A stretch of 43,583 nucleotides of DNA, from positions 1 through 43,583 of the IMG/VR virus record IMGVR_UViG_3300031788_000039; one strand, given 5' to 3'. Source of the stretch: a virus. The notes beneath the pieces are model-generated. The model saw only the letters and a program-made list of their open reading frames with translations. It had not been told where the DNA came from and did no database searches. Numbering within the stretch: the stretch's first letter is position 1; every line of letters starts with the position of its first letter. Shown in pieces: positions 1 through 6,768 of this stretch. Both the position numbers and the translations under genes were made by a program.

Positions 1-16
1 TTGCGGGGCGGGATCG
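1..16. repeat. Terminal 16-base direct repeat, left copy
   Basis: The first 16 bases are identical to the last 16 (43568-43583). The length and placement fit the leftover overlap of a circular assembly rather than a biological terminal repeat. The gene crossing the joint reads through without a frame break when the overlap is collapsed once. Confidence 0.8.
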
Positions 17-206
17 GTACACCAGCGCTCACGGCGAGGGTATCGATCCGGTTGGCGGTTGCGGCGTGATTCTGCGCCAGCTTGCTATCGGTTGCGTCCA
101 GGCGGGTGGCGTTTGTTCGGTTGCCTTTGATTCCGCGAACTGCCGCGACCAGGCCGGTGATGGCGATTGTGAAATTAATCCAATTCTCGGCCGTCCAATG
201 TGGCAT
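1..206 (-). CDS. Small membrane protein, N-terminal part (gene wraps round the contig ends)
   Basis: The ATG is at 206-204 and the frame stays open to base 1. A hydrophobic helix (about residues 9-24, NFTIAITGLVAAV) follows a short polar N-terminus. The rest is a polar, probably helical tail. When the window is closed through its 16-base terminal overlap, the frame continues into 43567-43528 and ends after a Pro-Gln repeat, giving 81 residues. Its TGA overlaps the ATG of the lipoprotein gene at 43531. One membrane anchor plus a soluble tail, directly upstream of a lipoprotein, is the layout of an inner-membrane spanin or a holin, but no family was recognised. The function is inference; the reading frame is seen. 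Confidence 0.7.
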   Translation of the reverse strand, partial: MPHWTAENWINFTIAITGLVAAVRGIKGNRTNATRLDATDSKLAQNHAATANRIDTLAVSAGVPIPPR

Positions 207-317
207 GCGGCAAAAAGCATATCCCCGAATAGATGATTTACAAGCGCGGCATGCGCTTTGAGCGAGGGGGCGGCGCGGTGCCGATCAAAATAATCTGCAT
301 TTCGTAAAAGAATTGTG

Positions 318-346
318 TTGACATAATCTACACTCGCCGATAGTAT
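318..346 (+). promoter_or_regulatory. Sigma-70-type promoter for the repeat-protein gene
   Basis: TTGACA at 318-323 is a perfect -35 box. After exactly 17 bases comes TAGTAT at 341-346, followed by an AT-rich run. Transcription would start near 353, about 55 bases before the preferred ATG at 410. It is the strongest promoter seen in the window, in the divergent gap between the minus-strand gene at 206 and this plus-strand gene. A weaker minus-strand pair (TTGTAA, 16 bases, TATGCT) may serve the gene starting at 206. Confidence 0.75.
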
Positions 347-409
347 TATTATATCGGCCCACCGGATTGCATGGTGGAAAGCTGCCCCTCAAAGGGCACA
401 GGAACTCAG

Positions 410-1003
410 ATGAGCGAAAACCAAATCACGGGAAAAGAACTCCTTCGCGCGGCGGTCAATAGGATCATCGACCACCCCGAGGAATGGAACCAGAAAACGT
501 GGCATTGCGGGACTGCGCATTGCATCGGCGGACATTGCCAAATCCTCGCCGGTCTGCCTGCCACGGACAACGCCGGGATAGACGCGGCCCGTTTGATCGG
601 ACTGGAGCAAGCGGACGCAGACTACGTATTCGATGCCAACCGGAGCATGCAGGAAATATACGATTTCGCTCAGTCATTCTTGAACGACGAGCCCATTTTC
701 GGCCGAGATGGGTACAACCGCGATGGGTACAACCGCGCTGGGTACGGCCGCACTGGGTACGACCGCGCTGGGCACGACCGCGCTGGGTACGACCGCACTG
801 GGTACGACCGCGATGGGTACGACCGCGATGGGTACGACCGCACTGGGTACGACCGCACTGGGTACGACCGCGATGGGTACGGCCGCACTGGGTACGGCCG
901 CACTGGGTACGACCGCACTGGGCACGACCGCGATGGGTACGACAGCGCTGGGTACGACCGCGCTGGGTACGGCCGCGATGGTGACAGGCGACCGCACCTC
1001 TGA
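410..1003 (+). CDS. Early protein with His/Cys N-terminal domain and 18 GYDRD-type pentapeptide repeats
   Basis: Encodes 197 residues from the ATG at 410, which has AGGA about 8 bases upstream; an in-frame ATG at 371 is the alternative. Residues 1-90 carry the motif WHCGTAHCIGGHCQILAG. This resembles a small domain I know from uncharacterised bacterial proteins with a CGTAxCxxG core. Residues 101-190 are 18 tandem pentapeptides of the form GY-[D/N/G]-R-[D/A/T]. Only positions 3 and 5 vary freely; Tyr is His twice and Arg is Ser once. It lies behind a strong promoter and before a terminator, so it is a single early transcript. The function is unknown. The repeats suggest a flexible or binding tail. 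Confidence 0.75.
   Translation: MSENQITGKELLRAAVNRIIDHPEEWNQKTWHCGTAHCIGGHCQILAGLPATDNAGIDAARLIGLEQADADYVFDANRSMQEIYDFAQSFLNDEPIFGRDGYNRDGYNRAGYGRTGYDRAGHDRAGYDRTGYDRDGYDRDGYDRTGYDRTGYDRDGYGRTGYGRTGYDRTGHDRDGYDSAGYDRAGYGRDGDRRPHL
710..979 (+). repeat. 18 tandem 15-base repeats inside the early gene
   Basis: The unit is GGGTACGACCGC followed by GAT, GCT or ACT. Eighteen copies run in phase without spacers from 710 to 979. Codon 3 alternates among GAC, AAC and GGC, each one base from GAC. Codon 5 alternates among GAT, GCT and ACT. The repeat has no stop codon in the other forward frames either. The unit could also act as iterons, but no DnaA box or clear AT-rich unwinding region was seen beside it. 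Confidence 0.9.
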
Positions 1004-1018
1004 ACGTACCTTGCCCTG

Positions 1019-1050
1019 AGCCCCGCCGGCCGTAACCGTGCGGGGCTTTT
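1019..1050 (+). terminator. Intrinsic terminator after the repeat-protein gene
   Basis: AGCCCCGC at 1019-1026 pairs perfectly with GCGGGGCT at 1040-1047. T residues run from 1047 to 1050. It lies 15 bases after the TGA at 1001-1003. Confidence 0.85.
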
Positions 1051-1143
1051 GTCGCGCTGAAAACTTTTCACCCTGCGGAGGTACGCCATGCGCCGAATAC
1101 GCTCGCCCTGCGCCGCCGGTCACAGCGCCGCTGCGCCCTACAT

Positions 1144-1171
1144 TTGAATAATCTATTTACCCCAATATGAT
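1144..1171 (+). promoter_or_regulatory. Promoter of the small HTH gene, probably leaderless
   Basis: TTGAAT at 1144-1149 and TATGAT at 1166-1171 are separated by 16 bases. The expected start of transcription, 6-8 bases after the -10 box, falls on the ATG at 1178. No Shine-Dalgarno sequence lies upstream of the ATG. This fits a leaderless transcript. Confidence 0.55.
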
Positions 1172-1174
1172 GAC

Positions 1175-1390
1175 ATGATGCCCAAAATCGAATCCCTTCT
1201 CTCGCCCCGCCAATGCGCCCCGCTCCTCGGAGTCAGCTACGAGCGAGTCATTCAGCTCATCAATGCCGGCAAGCTGCGCGCTACCAGGATCGGCGTGAGC
1301 TACGTCGTCGATCCGAAGGACGTCGAAAAATTAGAAGGGAGGCAGACCAAGCCGGGGCGACCGAAGGGCTCGAAGAACAAGCCGAAGTGA
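1175..1390 (+). CDS. Small MerR/excisionase-type DNA-binding protein with AT-hook-like tail
   Basis: Encodes 70-71 residues; ATG occurs at 1175 and 1178, and the second fits the promoter better. The sequence LSPRQCAPLLGVSYERVIQL (from about residue 9), then IGVSYVVDPKDVEKL, is the winged-helix layout of the helix-turn-helix family typical of excisionases and MerR-like regulators. The basic C-terminus GRPKGSKNKPK contains a GRP core like an AT-hook. It is plus strand and convergent with the helicase operon. It could be a transcription regulator or an architectural protein. No integrase is present that would make it a working excisionase. Confidence 0.75.
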   Translation: MMPKIESLLSPRQCAPLLGVSYERVIQLINAGKLRATRIGVSYVVDPKDVEKLEGRQTKPGRPKGSKNKPK

Positions 1391-1456
1391 TTTTGCCAGA
1401 TTTTTCGCCTGAAGTTGGCGTAACTTTGCGGGGCGGGTCGATCAACCAAAAACTTT

Positions 1457-1636
1457 TTACGTTGCCGGGGTATTGCCCGCTGCGCCTTCAATCTCAGCCT
1501 CGATCAAATCCGCCGTCCCGCGCATTTGTTTAACAACCGCGCGGAAGTCCACCGCCGGATCATCCAGATGCAAGCCGAGATTGAAGGCAAAGTTGTTGGC
1601 GATATGGCGGCAGGTTTTTTGTTGCTTCTCGGTCAT
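1457..1636 (-). CDS. Hypothetical 59-residue protein coupled to the helicase gene
   Basis: The ATG at 1636-1634 overlaps the helicase stop (ATGA) and the TAA lies at 1459-1457. The product begins MTEKQQKTCRHIANNFAF and is a mixed-charge, mostly helical small protein. It is the last gene of the minus-strand replication operon. No family was recognised. Support comes from the stop-start overlap and normal codon use for this genome. Confidence 0.65.
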   Translation of the reverse strand: MTEKQQKTCRHIANNFAFNLGLHLDDPAVDFRAVVKQMRGTADLIEAEIEGAAGNTPAT

Positions 1637-3015
1637 CGGTCGATCCAGTCGAAGTGCGGTATGTTTTTGTCTTCGCTCGGCTCCAAGTCTCGCATCACAT
1701 ACCTCGCCTCATCGTAATACAGGGTTGCGGTCCCCGGCGCGCCGTCTTTGTTTTTCTCAACGATCAATTCGATGAGGTGGTTCGGAACATACCCCGGCTC
1801 CTTTCGCCGGTAGTAGTCTTCGCGATGCAGGAGGATCGCAATGTCCGCGTCCTGCCCGAGCGTCCCCGAGTCGCGTAATCCATCGAGCGTCGGCCGCGCT
1901 TCGTTGCTCCCGCCGTTGGCGCGGTTCATCTGCGCCGCGGAGATTCCCACAACGTTCAAACTTTTCCAAAGTAGCTTCAGGCCCTTGCTGATTTTGCCAA
2001 GTTCGATGTTTCGATTCTCGTCGCTCTGCCCGTCGATCAGATGCAGGTGGTCGATCATAATCACGTCGCATGCGTGCTTAGCCTTCAGCACGTGCGCGGC
2101 GGCTTCGATGTCACTCAGCTTGCAGCTCGCGTCCTCGATCCAGATGCCGAGCTTGGAAAGCTCAGCGGCAGCCATCTCCACCGAAGGCCATTCCTCGGCG
2201 CTCACTGTGTTGAAGGCGATGCGGTTATTGGGCACAGCGCTCATCATGCTCAAAAGATTCTGGCAGATTTTCAATCCGGCCTCCTCGATTGAAATCAGAC
2301 CGACCTTGATTCCCTGCCAGGCGTAATTGTGCGCCAGCAATTTCAGTAGCGCTGATTTCCCCATGTAAGATCGGCCGGCGACGATCACGTTCTGCCCCAG
2401 CGGCAAGCCGCCAGTGATACCATCGAGCGTCTTGATGGACGTTGGCAATCGCGTGGCGTTATTGGCCGTTCGCGCCGCAATCACCTCGGGAACGATCTGG
2501 CTGATATGGCGGATGTTCGACGCGGAGCCCTGCATGGCGACCTTCATCGCTTTCGCCGAAAATTTCATCAGCATCTCAGCCGGTGAGTCGATGAGGTGAG
2601 GAGCGTATGCGTCTCGGAGGCATTCATTGCTCAAGCTGATCAGGTGCCTCAGCATCGCCTTCTCGCGAATAATCTTGGCGTAGTACTCCACGTGCGCGGC
2701 GCTGGGGACCGTGTTGAGGCAGAGGCCGAGATATTTTGCGCCGCCCACCTCCTCGGCGAGCTGGCGCATTCCCAATTCCTCGAACAGCGTCACCGGATCG
2801 AGTGGCGCTTTTGTGTCGAACATCTCAACGATCACGTCGAAGATGATTTGATGATCCGCCTGATAAAACGATTCGCGGTCGATCATGCCGCGAATAATGG
2901 GGACAGCGCTTTTGTCCAGCATAAGCGAGCCGATCAAACACATTTCGGCTTGGATCGAATGTGGAGGGAGCCGGTCGAATTGCTGGACGGTGGATTCGTC
3001 GATTAGGTGACTCAT
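1633..3015 (-). CDS. dnaB: Replicative DNA helicase, DnaB type
   Basis: Encodes 460 residues. It would unwind DNA ahead of the phage fork as a hexamer. The N-terminal helical domain (QAEMCLIGSLMLD, about residues 22-34) matches DnaB. The RecA-like core has Walker A GRSYMGKS (214-221) and Walker B CDVIMIDHLH (about 300). The C-terminal motif RDSGTLGQDADIAILLHRED is typical of DnaB. The start MSHLIDES at 3015 overlaps the stop of the gene at 3012-3278 (ATGA); an upstream in-frame ATG at 3051 is unlikely. It lies at the downstream end of the operon with the replisome organiser and two methyltransferases. No primase gene was found. Confidence 0.93.
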   Translation of the reverse strand: MSHLIDESTVQQFDRLPPHSIQAEMCLIGSLMLDKSAVPIIRGMIDRESFYQADHQIIFDVIVEMFDTKAPLDPVTLFEELGMRQLAEEVGGAKYLGLCLNTVPSAAHVEYYAKIIREKAMLRHLISLSNECLRDAYAPHLIDSPAEMLMKFSAKAMKVAMQGSASNIRHISQIVPEVIAARTANNATRLPTSIKTLDGITGGLPLGQNVIVAGRSYMGKSALLKLLAHNYAWQGIKVGLISIEEAGLKICQNLLSMMSAVPNNRIAFNTVSAEEWPSVEMAAAELSKLGIWIEDASCKLSDIEAAAHVLKAKHACDVIMIDHLHLIDGQSDENRNIELGKISKGLKLLWKSLNVVGISAAQMNRANGGSNEARPTLDGLRDSGTLGQDADIAILLHREDYYRRKEPGYVPNHLIELIVEKNKDGAPGTATLYYDEARYVMRDLEPSEDKNIPHFDWIDR

Positions 3016-3278
3016 TTTTGCCCCCTTACCAGCGCGCTGACCGCCGTGCATTTGAATAATCCTGGCTGCCTCGCACGCAACACGAATTCGCCGAAGCTGG
3101 TGATTTTATATGCTTTAGGTCCGATTCTTTGGGCGAGACCGGCCTTGCGCAGATCGTAGATTCGCCGGTAGCAGTCATGGGCGATCATTGCGCTTTTTTG
3201 TGCCAATAAAAGGTTCTGGCAAGGCCCGTAAACCATCAGGACGCCAAGGATTTTAATGTCTGTGTCGTCAGTGTTCAC
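3012..3278 (-). CDS. Small winged-helix-like protein
   Basis: Encodes 88 residues. The segment from about residue 33 (AHDCYRRIYDLRKAGLAQRI), then KAYKITSFGEFVL, reads as the recognition helix and wing of a small winged-helix DNA-binding domain. It overlaps the methyltransferase stop upstream and the helicase start downstream by four bases each, so all three are translationally coupled. A role as replication accessory or local regulator is inferred from position only. Confidence 0.6.
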   Translation of the reverse strand: MNTDDTDIKILGVLMVYGPCQNLLLAQKSAMIAHDCYRRIYDLRKAGLAQRIGPKAYKITSFGEFVLRARQPGLFKCTAVSALVRGQK

Positions 3279-4063
3279 ATCGCCTCCTTCGCACCGAAGA
3301 GGACGCCTTGCGACATTCGGTCAACCGCGCGATCGCAGAATGATTGATCTATTTCAATACCAATAAAGCGACGCCCCATGAGTTTGCAGGCTTCTGCCAC
3401 CCAGCCATGCCCCATAAATGGGTCAAGAACCGTTTCGCCGGGTTTTGAGTGAAGCGATATGAAGTGCGCGGCAAGTTCTATTGGCTTTGGGGTTGGATGA
3501 TCCGAATCCGAAGGGATGATTTTGCGTATCCCATATTGGCCCGGTCGGATTATGTTCTCTATTTTGTTCGTTTCGTCGTTCCAATTGCATGGCGCGCCAG
3601 GCTTTTCGGCTACCAGAACCGTTTCGTAGGAGCGACGGTAATGCCAGCCCATTCCCATTGGCCCCTTGTCCCAAATGATCATCTGTTTGAAGTTGAGATG
3701 CTCATCGATCCATAACGACCATCGCGCAAATTGTGGATCGGGACCGCCGCCGCCGCAGCAGCAGCAGCAGCAGCAGCCAGATTTTAGAATGCGTGAGAAG
3801 TGCGGCAGGGCTTCACGGAGTAAATCATTGGCCTCCGCCCCGTCGTTTGCGATTGGACGACCCGGCGGTGAATCCTCGCCGCAGGGAAGGCGACCTAGGG
3901 CGGCTTCCCGGCGGTGAATCAGGTCGCCGTTGTTGTTGTTGTTGTGTCCGTATGGCGGGTCCGTGATAATTAGATCAATCGAGCATGGATCAAGCATCGG
4001 TAGCACCTCCCGGCAATCTCCGTGAATTATGGTAATTCCATCCTGTTGGTAATACGGGCTCAC
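3275..4063 (-). CDS. DNA methyltransferase (N4/N6 amino type) with poly-Asn and poly-Cys tracts
   Basis: Encodes 262 residues. The catalytic motif TDPPYG lies near residue 34 and the AdoMet-binding motif VLDPFMGHG near residue 216, so motif IV precedes motif I as in beta-class DNA methyltransferases. HPTPKPIELAAHFI precedes motif I, as expected. Two homopolymers are encoded by trinucleotide runs: NNNNN at about residues 40-44 and CCCCCCC followed by GGGG at about 96-106. The latter is followed by PDPQFARWSLW. I believe homologues carry a similar Cys/Gly loop, but could not check this. It probably protects phage DNA from host restriction. Its stop overlaps the next gene. Confidence 0.88.
   Translation of the reverse strand: MSPYYQQDGITIIHGDCREVLPMLDPCSIDLIITDPPYGHNNNNNGDLIHRREAALGRLPCGEDSPPGRPIANDGAEANDLLREALPHFSRILKSGCCCCCCCGGGGPDPQFARWSLWIDEHLNFKQMIIWDKGPMGMGWHYRRSYETVLVAEKPGAPCNWNDETNKIENIIRPGQYGIRKIIPSDSDHPTPKPIELAAHFISLHSKPGETVLDPFMGHGWVAEACKLMGRRFIGIEIDQSFCDRAVDRMSQGVLFGAKEAM
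3744..3779. repeat. Trinucleotide tract encoding poly-Cys/poly-Gly
   Basis: On the plus strand a CCG run passes directly into about seven GCA units. In the methyltransferase frame (minus strand) these are TGC and GGC codons. The tract has a period of 3, so slippage would change loop length without breaking the frame. Confidence 0.85.
3929..3946. repeat. GTT/AAC trinucleotide tract encoding poly-Asn
   Basis: Five to six GTT units on the plus strand read as AAC codons in the methyltransferase, just after the DPPYG catalytic motif. This is the second in-frame triplet tract of the same gene. Confidence 0.85.
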
Positions 4064-4962
4064 GCTCTACCCCCGTTCTCCCCCGCCGTCGCGGGCGGGG
4101 AGGCGAGCGATGGCCCATTGATCAGCAGGATTTCCGGTGACGCGGTATCGTTCTGTTTGTCGCGCCGTCCCTGTGAAACGAGAGATTTGGTCATCATGCA
4201 ATCGCGAATGGTCCAGCCTGGATACAGTACCGCTAGATCAGGGTGCGCGTAATAACTGACGACAACGCGGGTTTTCTTGAATCGGCAGAGAGCTTTCGCC
4301 AGCCTCCGATGCGCGAGCCAATCGAAATCGTGAAGGTACGAGCAGCCTTTAACGAGGTAGGGAGGGTCCGCATAAATCACCACGCCATCGGCATCCTCGA
4401 TTTTTTCGCACAGCTCGATTCCGTCGCTGCTGAGGATAGAAACGTGGCGCAGTCGCCGCCTCCACGCCGGGATTGAGTCAACCGCACCGGCGAACCGCTT
4501 GGCCGCGTGTCCGCCATTTTTGGTGAACCGGCGAGCGAATCCCATATTGTTCGTCGCAGTTCCGGCAACACCATTCATCCCCTGCCAAGAGCATATGAAG
4601 TAGGCGAATGCCCTATCGGCACTCAGTCCGCTTTCCCACTTCTTTTCCGATAGCACTTCCTCACGAGCGACTTCAAATTCAACTTGTGAATTCATGGCTC
4701 TTCGCAATCGTCGGTACAGCTTCGGACCACCATCGCCGTCCTGAACGATCTGCGAGAGATTGATCAGGTCGCCATGGAGGTCGTTGACTGTTTCCATACT
4801 GCACGGAGGCTTGGCCAGCAGGACTGCCATCGAGCCACAGAACACTTCCCAATAGGCGCGGTGCGGTCCAATTTCTTCAATGATCACGGGGGCGAGCGTA
4901 CGCTTGCCGCCGAACCACGGCGACAACGCGCCGATGGTCATTTCGGAGTCCGGCGTGCTCAT
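4060..4962 (-). CDS. dam: DNA adenine methyltransferase, D12/Dam class
   Basis: Encodes 300 residues from the ATG at 4962, two bases after the previous stop, with GAGAGG upstream. PWFGGKRTLAP (about residues 15-25) is the AdoMet-binding motif of the Dam/D12 family. ADPPYLVKGCSYLHDFDW (about 215) is the catalytic DPPY motif. N6-adenine methylation is known for the family; GATC as target is likely but not shown. GATC sites remain common in this window, which agrees with self-methylation. Its last codons overlap the second methyltransferase, so two amino-methyltransferases are made from one message. Confidence 0.9.
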   Translation of the reverse strand: MSTPDSEMTIGALSPWFGGKRTLAPVIIEEIGPHRAYWEVFCGSMAVLLAKPPCSMETVNDLHGDLINLSQIVQDGDGGPKLYRRLRRAMNSQVEFEVAREEVLSEKKWESGLSADRAFAYFICSWQGMNGVAGTATNNMGFARRFTKNGGHAAKRFAGAVDSIPAWRRRLRHVSILSSDGIELCEKIEDADGVVIYADPPYLVKGCSYLHDFDWLAHRRLAKALCRFKKTRVVVSYYAHPDLAVLYPGWTIRDCMMTKSLVSQGRRDKQNDTASPEILLINGPSLASPPATAGENGGRA

Positions 4963-4964
4963 GG

Positions 4965-5780
4965 TCAAACCTCTCCGTGATGGACGATCGGCTGGACGGT
5001 GCGCGGGTCGGTGCGCGGGCGCGGCGGCGGCGATGAAGAATTGCCGCCAGGCTTGTTCGTCGCGCGCTCCATCCAGCCGTTGATAAATTTGGGCATCCCG
5101 ACCGGCGTCTTGCGCTTCGTGGGGTTGGATCTTATCCAAAGCAGCGCCTTGCGCGCTTCGAGCAGAACGTCGACGCCGACGAAGATGGACTGAAGCTCGG
5201 CCCGCTGCGATTCACAAAACGGCCAAGTCTCATCGTCGGATTTCTTCCCCTTGATCACGGGAAATTCAAGGAGCGGCTTCTCCGCGGATGGACGCTCGGC
5301 GGCCTCCGAGGAATCTTGTGGGTATGGGAGGGAGGGAAGGGGAGGTATACGAGGGAGGGAGGGAGGGAGGGAGGCATCCATGACCTGTTTTATGTTTGCC
5401 GCGCGGCATCCATTGTCCGCCGAATGGCGTCCATTGTCCGCCGTTTCTGGCGTTAAACCCTTGTCAATCCTGCGCGCGAGTCTTTTTTTGACGTACTCCG
5501 GGGCGTGCTTTTTGAGGTTGTGAATGAGGTAAATCGGCGGCTCTGAGCCTGTTTTGTCTAAAAACCCGCACACGAGCGCCGCCTCAGTGAATTCGCCCGA
5601 TTTACCAGGCCATTCGGCAGCGCATTCCACGTCCTCCGACTCGCCCAATTCGTCGTTCGCGGAGTCGTATCCGACGTGCCACATCATCTCCAATAACCCG
5701 AGCACGTACGGCGGCGGCAATTTAAGGATGCGCTGAAGGCGCCGGAACTTTGGATGGGTTCTGATTTCTGGGCGTGCCAT
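4965..5780 (-). CDS. Replisome organiser / helicase-loader-like replication protein
   Basis: Encodes 271 residues. The N-terminal domain (about residues 1-100: HPKFRRLQRILKLPPPYVLG, then LLEMMWHVGYDS and a short GFLD element) matches the winged-helix domain that opens many phage replication-initiation proteins. A proline/serine-rich linker (about 135-165) is encoded by the G-rich tract at 5326-5371. The C-terminal part (about 190-245) has ARKALLWIRSNPTKRKTPVG and KFINGWMERA, like the DnaD-type tail that contacts helicase or DNA. Its position three genes upstream of the DnaB gene supports an initiator or loader role. Confidence 0.75.
   Translation of the reverse strand: MARPEIRTHPKFRRLQRILKLPPPYVLGLLEMMWHVGYDSANDELGESEDVECAAEWPGKSGEFTEAALVCGFLDKTGSEPPIYLIHNLKKHAPEYVKKRLARRIDKGLTPETADNGRHSADNGCRAANIKQVMDASLPPSLPRIPPLPSLPYPQDSSEAAERPSAEKPLLEFPVIKGKKSDDETWPFCESQRAELQSIFVGVDVLLEARKALLWIRSNPTKRKTPVGMPKFINGWMERATNKPGGNSSSPPPRPRTDPRTVQPIVHHGEV
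5326..5371 (+). repeat. G-rich tract with two G-quadruplex-type motifs
   Basis: On the plus strand, GGGAGGGAGGGAAGGGG occupies 5326-5342 and five GGG runs separated by single A residues occupy 5353-5371. Both satisfy the four-run rule for intramolecular quadruplexes. The opposite (coding) strand encodes the Pro/Ser/Leu linker of the replication protein. Confidence 0.8.
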
Positions 5781-6739
5781 CAGCCTTCCTCCCCAAACTC
5801 AAAGCGAGCTGATTTTGCTTTGTCGCAGGCCGTTAGGTATCTGAGCTGGGAATTCGCAGATGGAATACGGGTTATTAAATGGAGGTCGACGTATCCTGGT
5901 GCTTCCCCAAAATACACGGAGCCATGATCCATCAGGTCGCGAATAATATCTTCCGCCTGATCTAATTCGTCCCCCTCTCGGTCGCCCATCGGCAAGCATG
6001 TCCGCCTGTCAACCAGAAGCATCTCCTCGTCGCCCGGGACGCCGCATATCAAGAGTGTTGGCTTGTCCGCGTTCAAAGCAAAATTCACCACGCGAGAAAT
6101 GTCCCCGAAGGCTATTTTCAGGTTCGGTTTCACTTCTACATGCAAGTCGAAGGAAGGGAGAAAAAAATCAGGCAGATATCTGACGCCCGCGCCCAACTCG
6201 AATCCCTCCGACTCGTATTGCCATTTTATCCCCATACAGTCGAACCAAACTGCCCACCTCGCCTCAAGCCTGCTTCTGAACCTGCATCCTGCATATCGTG
6301 TTTCGATAGCGCGAACCTCGTGAAACATAGTTGCTTCCATTCCGAATCGACGTGCGGCCGCCAATGCCTCGCGCGGTGCCCACTCGGGCCATCTCAATCC
6401 TGCGCGCGTGTATTCTTCGATCCACAGAGCCAGGTGGTAAGTCGGCCCAGGGACGCCATGACCGGCCTCGTAAAAGCCGGCGATGTAGGGCACCGCCCAA
6501 ACGCTCGGCTTGAAGATCAGCGCCGCCTCGGGATTTACCCACGCCCGCACCGAGAGATGGCATAACGGCTCGCAGTTCGACTTGTTGCCATCAAAATGAT
6601 GGACGGTCAGGCAATATCCTGATTCCGGGGCGTGACCGTGATTGCATCGGACGCATCGGTTGTTGTTTTCCTTTTTGACCTTCAAAGCGATGCTTTTCCA
6701 GTCGGCGGGATATTCGCCTTTGTGAATTGGTTGTCCCAT
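5780..6739 (-). CDS. Nuclease with HNH-like N-terminus and PD-(D/E)XK-like C-terminus
   Basis: Encodes 319 residues from the ATG at 6739, with AAAGGA six bases upstream; a longer in-frame ORF upstream is rejected. Residues about 25-60 (CVRCNHGH, then LTVHHFDGNKSNCEPLCHLS) look like an HNH endonuclease. Homologues, as I recall them, have about a dozen more residues between the NC and the CHL. The segment CRFRSRLEARWAVWFD (from about 165), YLPDFFLP and HVEVKP matches a common phage PD-(D/E)XK domain with the D-ExK residues present. The two domains are usually separate genes, so this reads as a fusion. Confidence 0.75.
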   Translation of the reverse strand: MGQPIHKGEYPADWKSIALKVKKENNNRCVRCNHGHAPESGYCLTVHHFDGNKSNCEPLCHLSVRAWVNPEAALIFKPSVWAVPYIAGFYEAGHGVPGPTYHLALWIEEYTRAGLRWPEWAPREALAAARRFGMEATMFHEVRAIETRYAGCRFRSRLEARWAVWFDCMGIKWQYESEGFELGAGVRYLPDFFLPSFDLHVEVKPNLKIAFGDISRVVNFALNADKPTLLICGVPGDEEMLLVDRRTCLPMGDREGDELDQAEDIIRDLMDHGSVYFGEAPGYVDLHLITRIPSANSQLRYLTACDKAKSARFEFGEEG

Positions 6740-6768
6740 CAGGTTCCTTTTAGAGAGTTCATCGCGGC

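Noticed and set aside
710-979. CRISPR array
   Set aside because: The repeats are 15 bases long, tandem and without spacers, in frame with a gene.
484-984. Overlapping ORFs rich in WVRPR or GTTAL in the other frames of the repeat region
   Set aside because: They exist only because the 15-base repeat is stop-free. The chosen frame alone has a plausible N-terminal domain and a ribosome site.
1428-1443. Third copy of the terminal repeat
   Set aside because: Only TTGCGGGGCGGG is shared and the following bases differ. This is expected in GC-rich DNA.
4060-5139. Extended start for the Dam gene
   Set aside because: The extra 59 residues lie over the coding end of the replisome organiser and are low-complexity His/Pro/Ala. 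The ATG at 4962 has its own ribosome site and the Dam motif follows at once.
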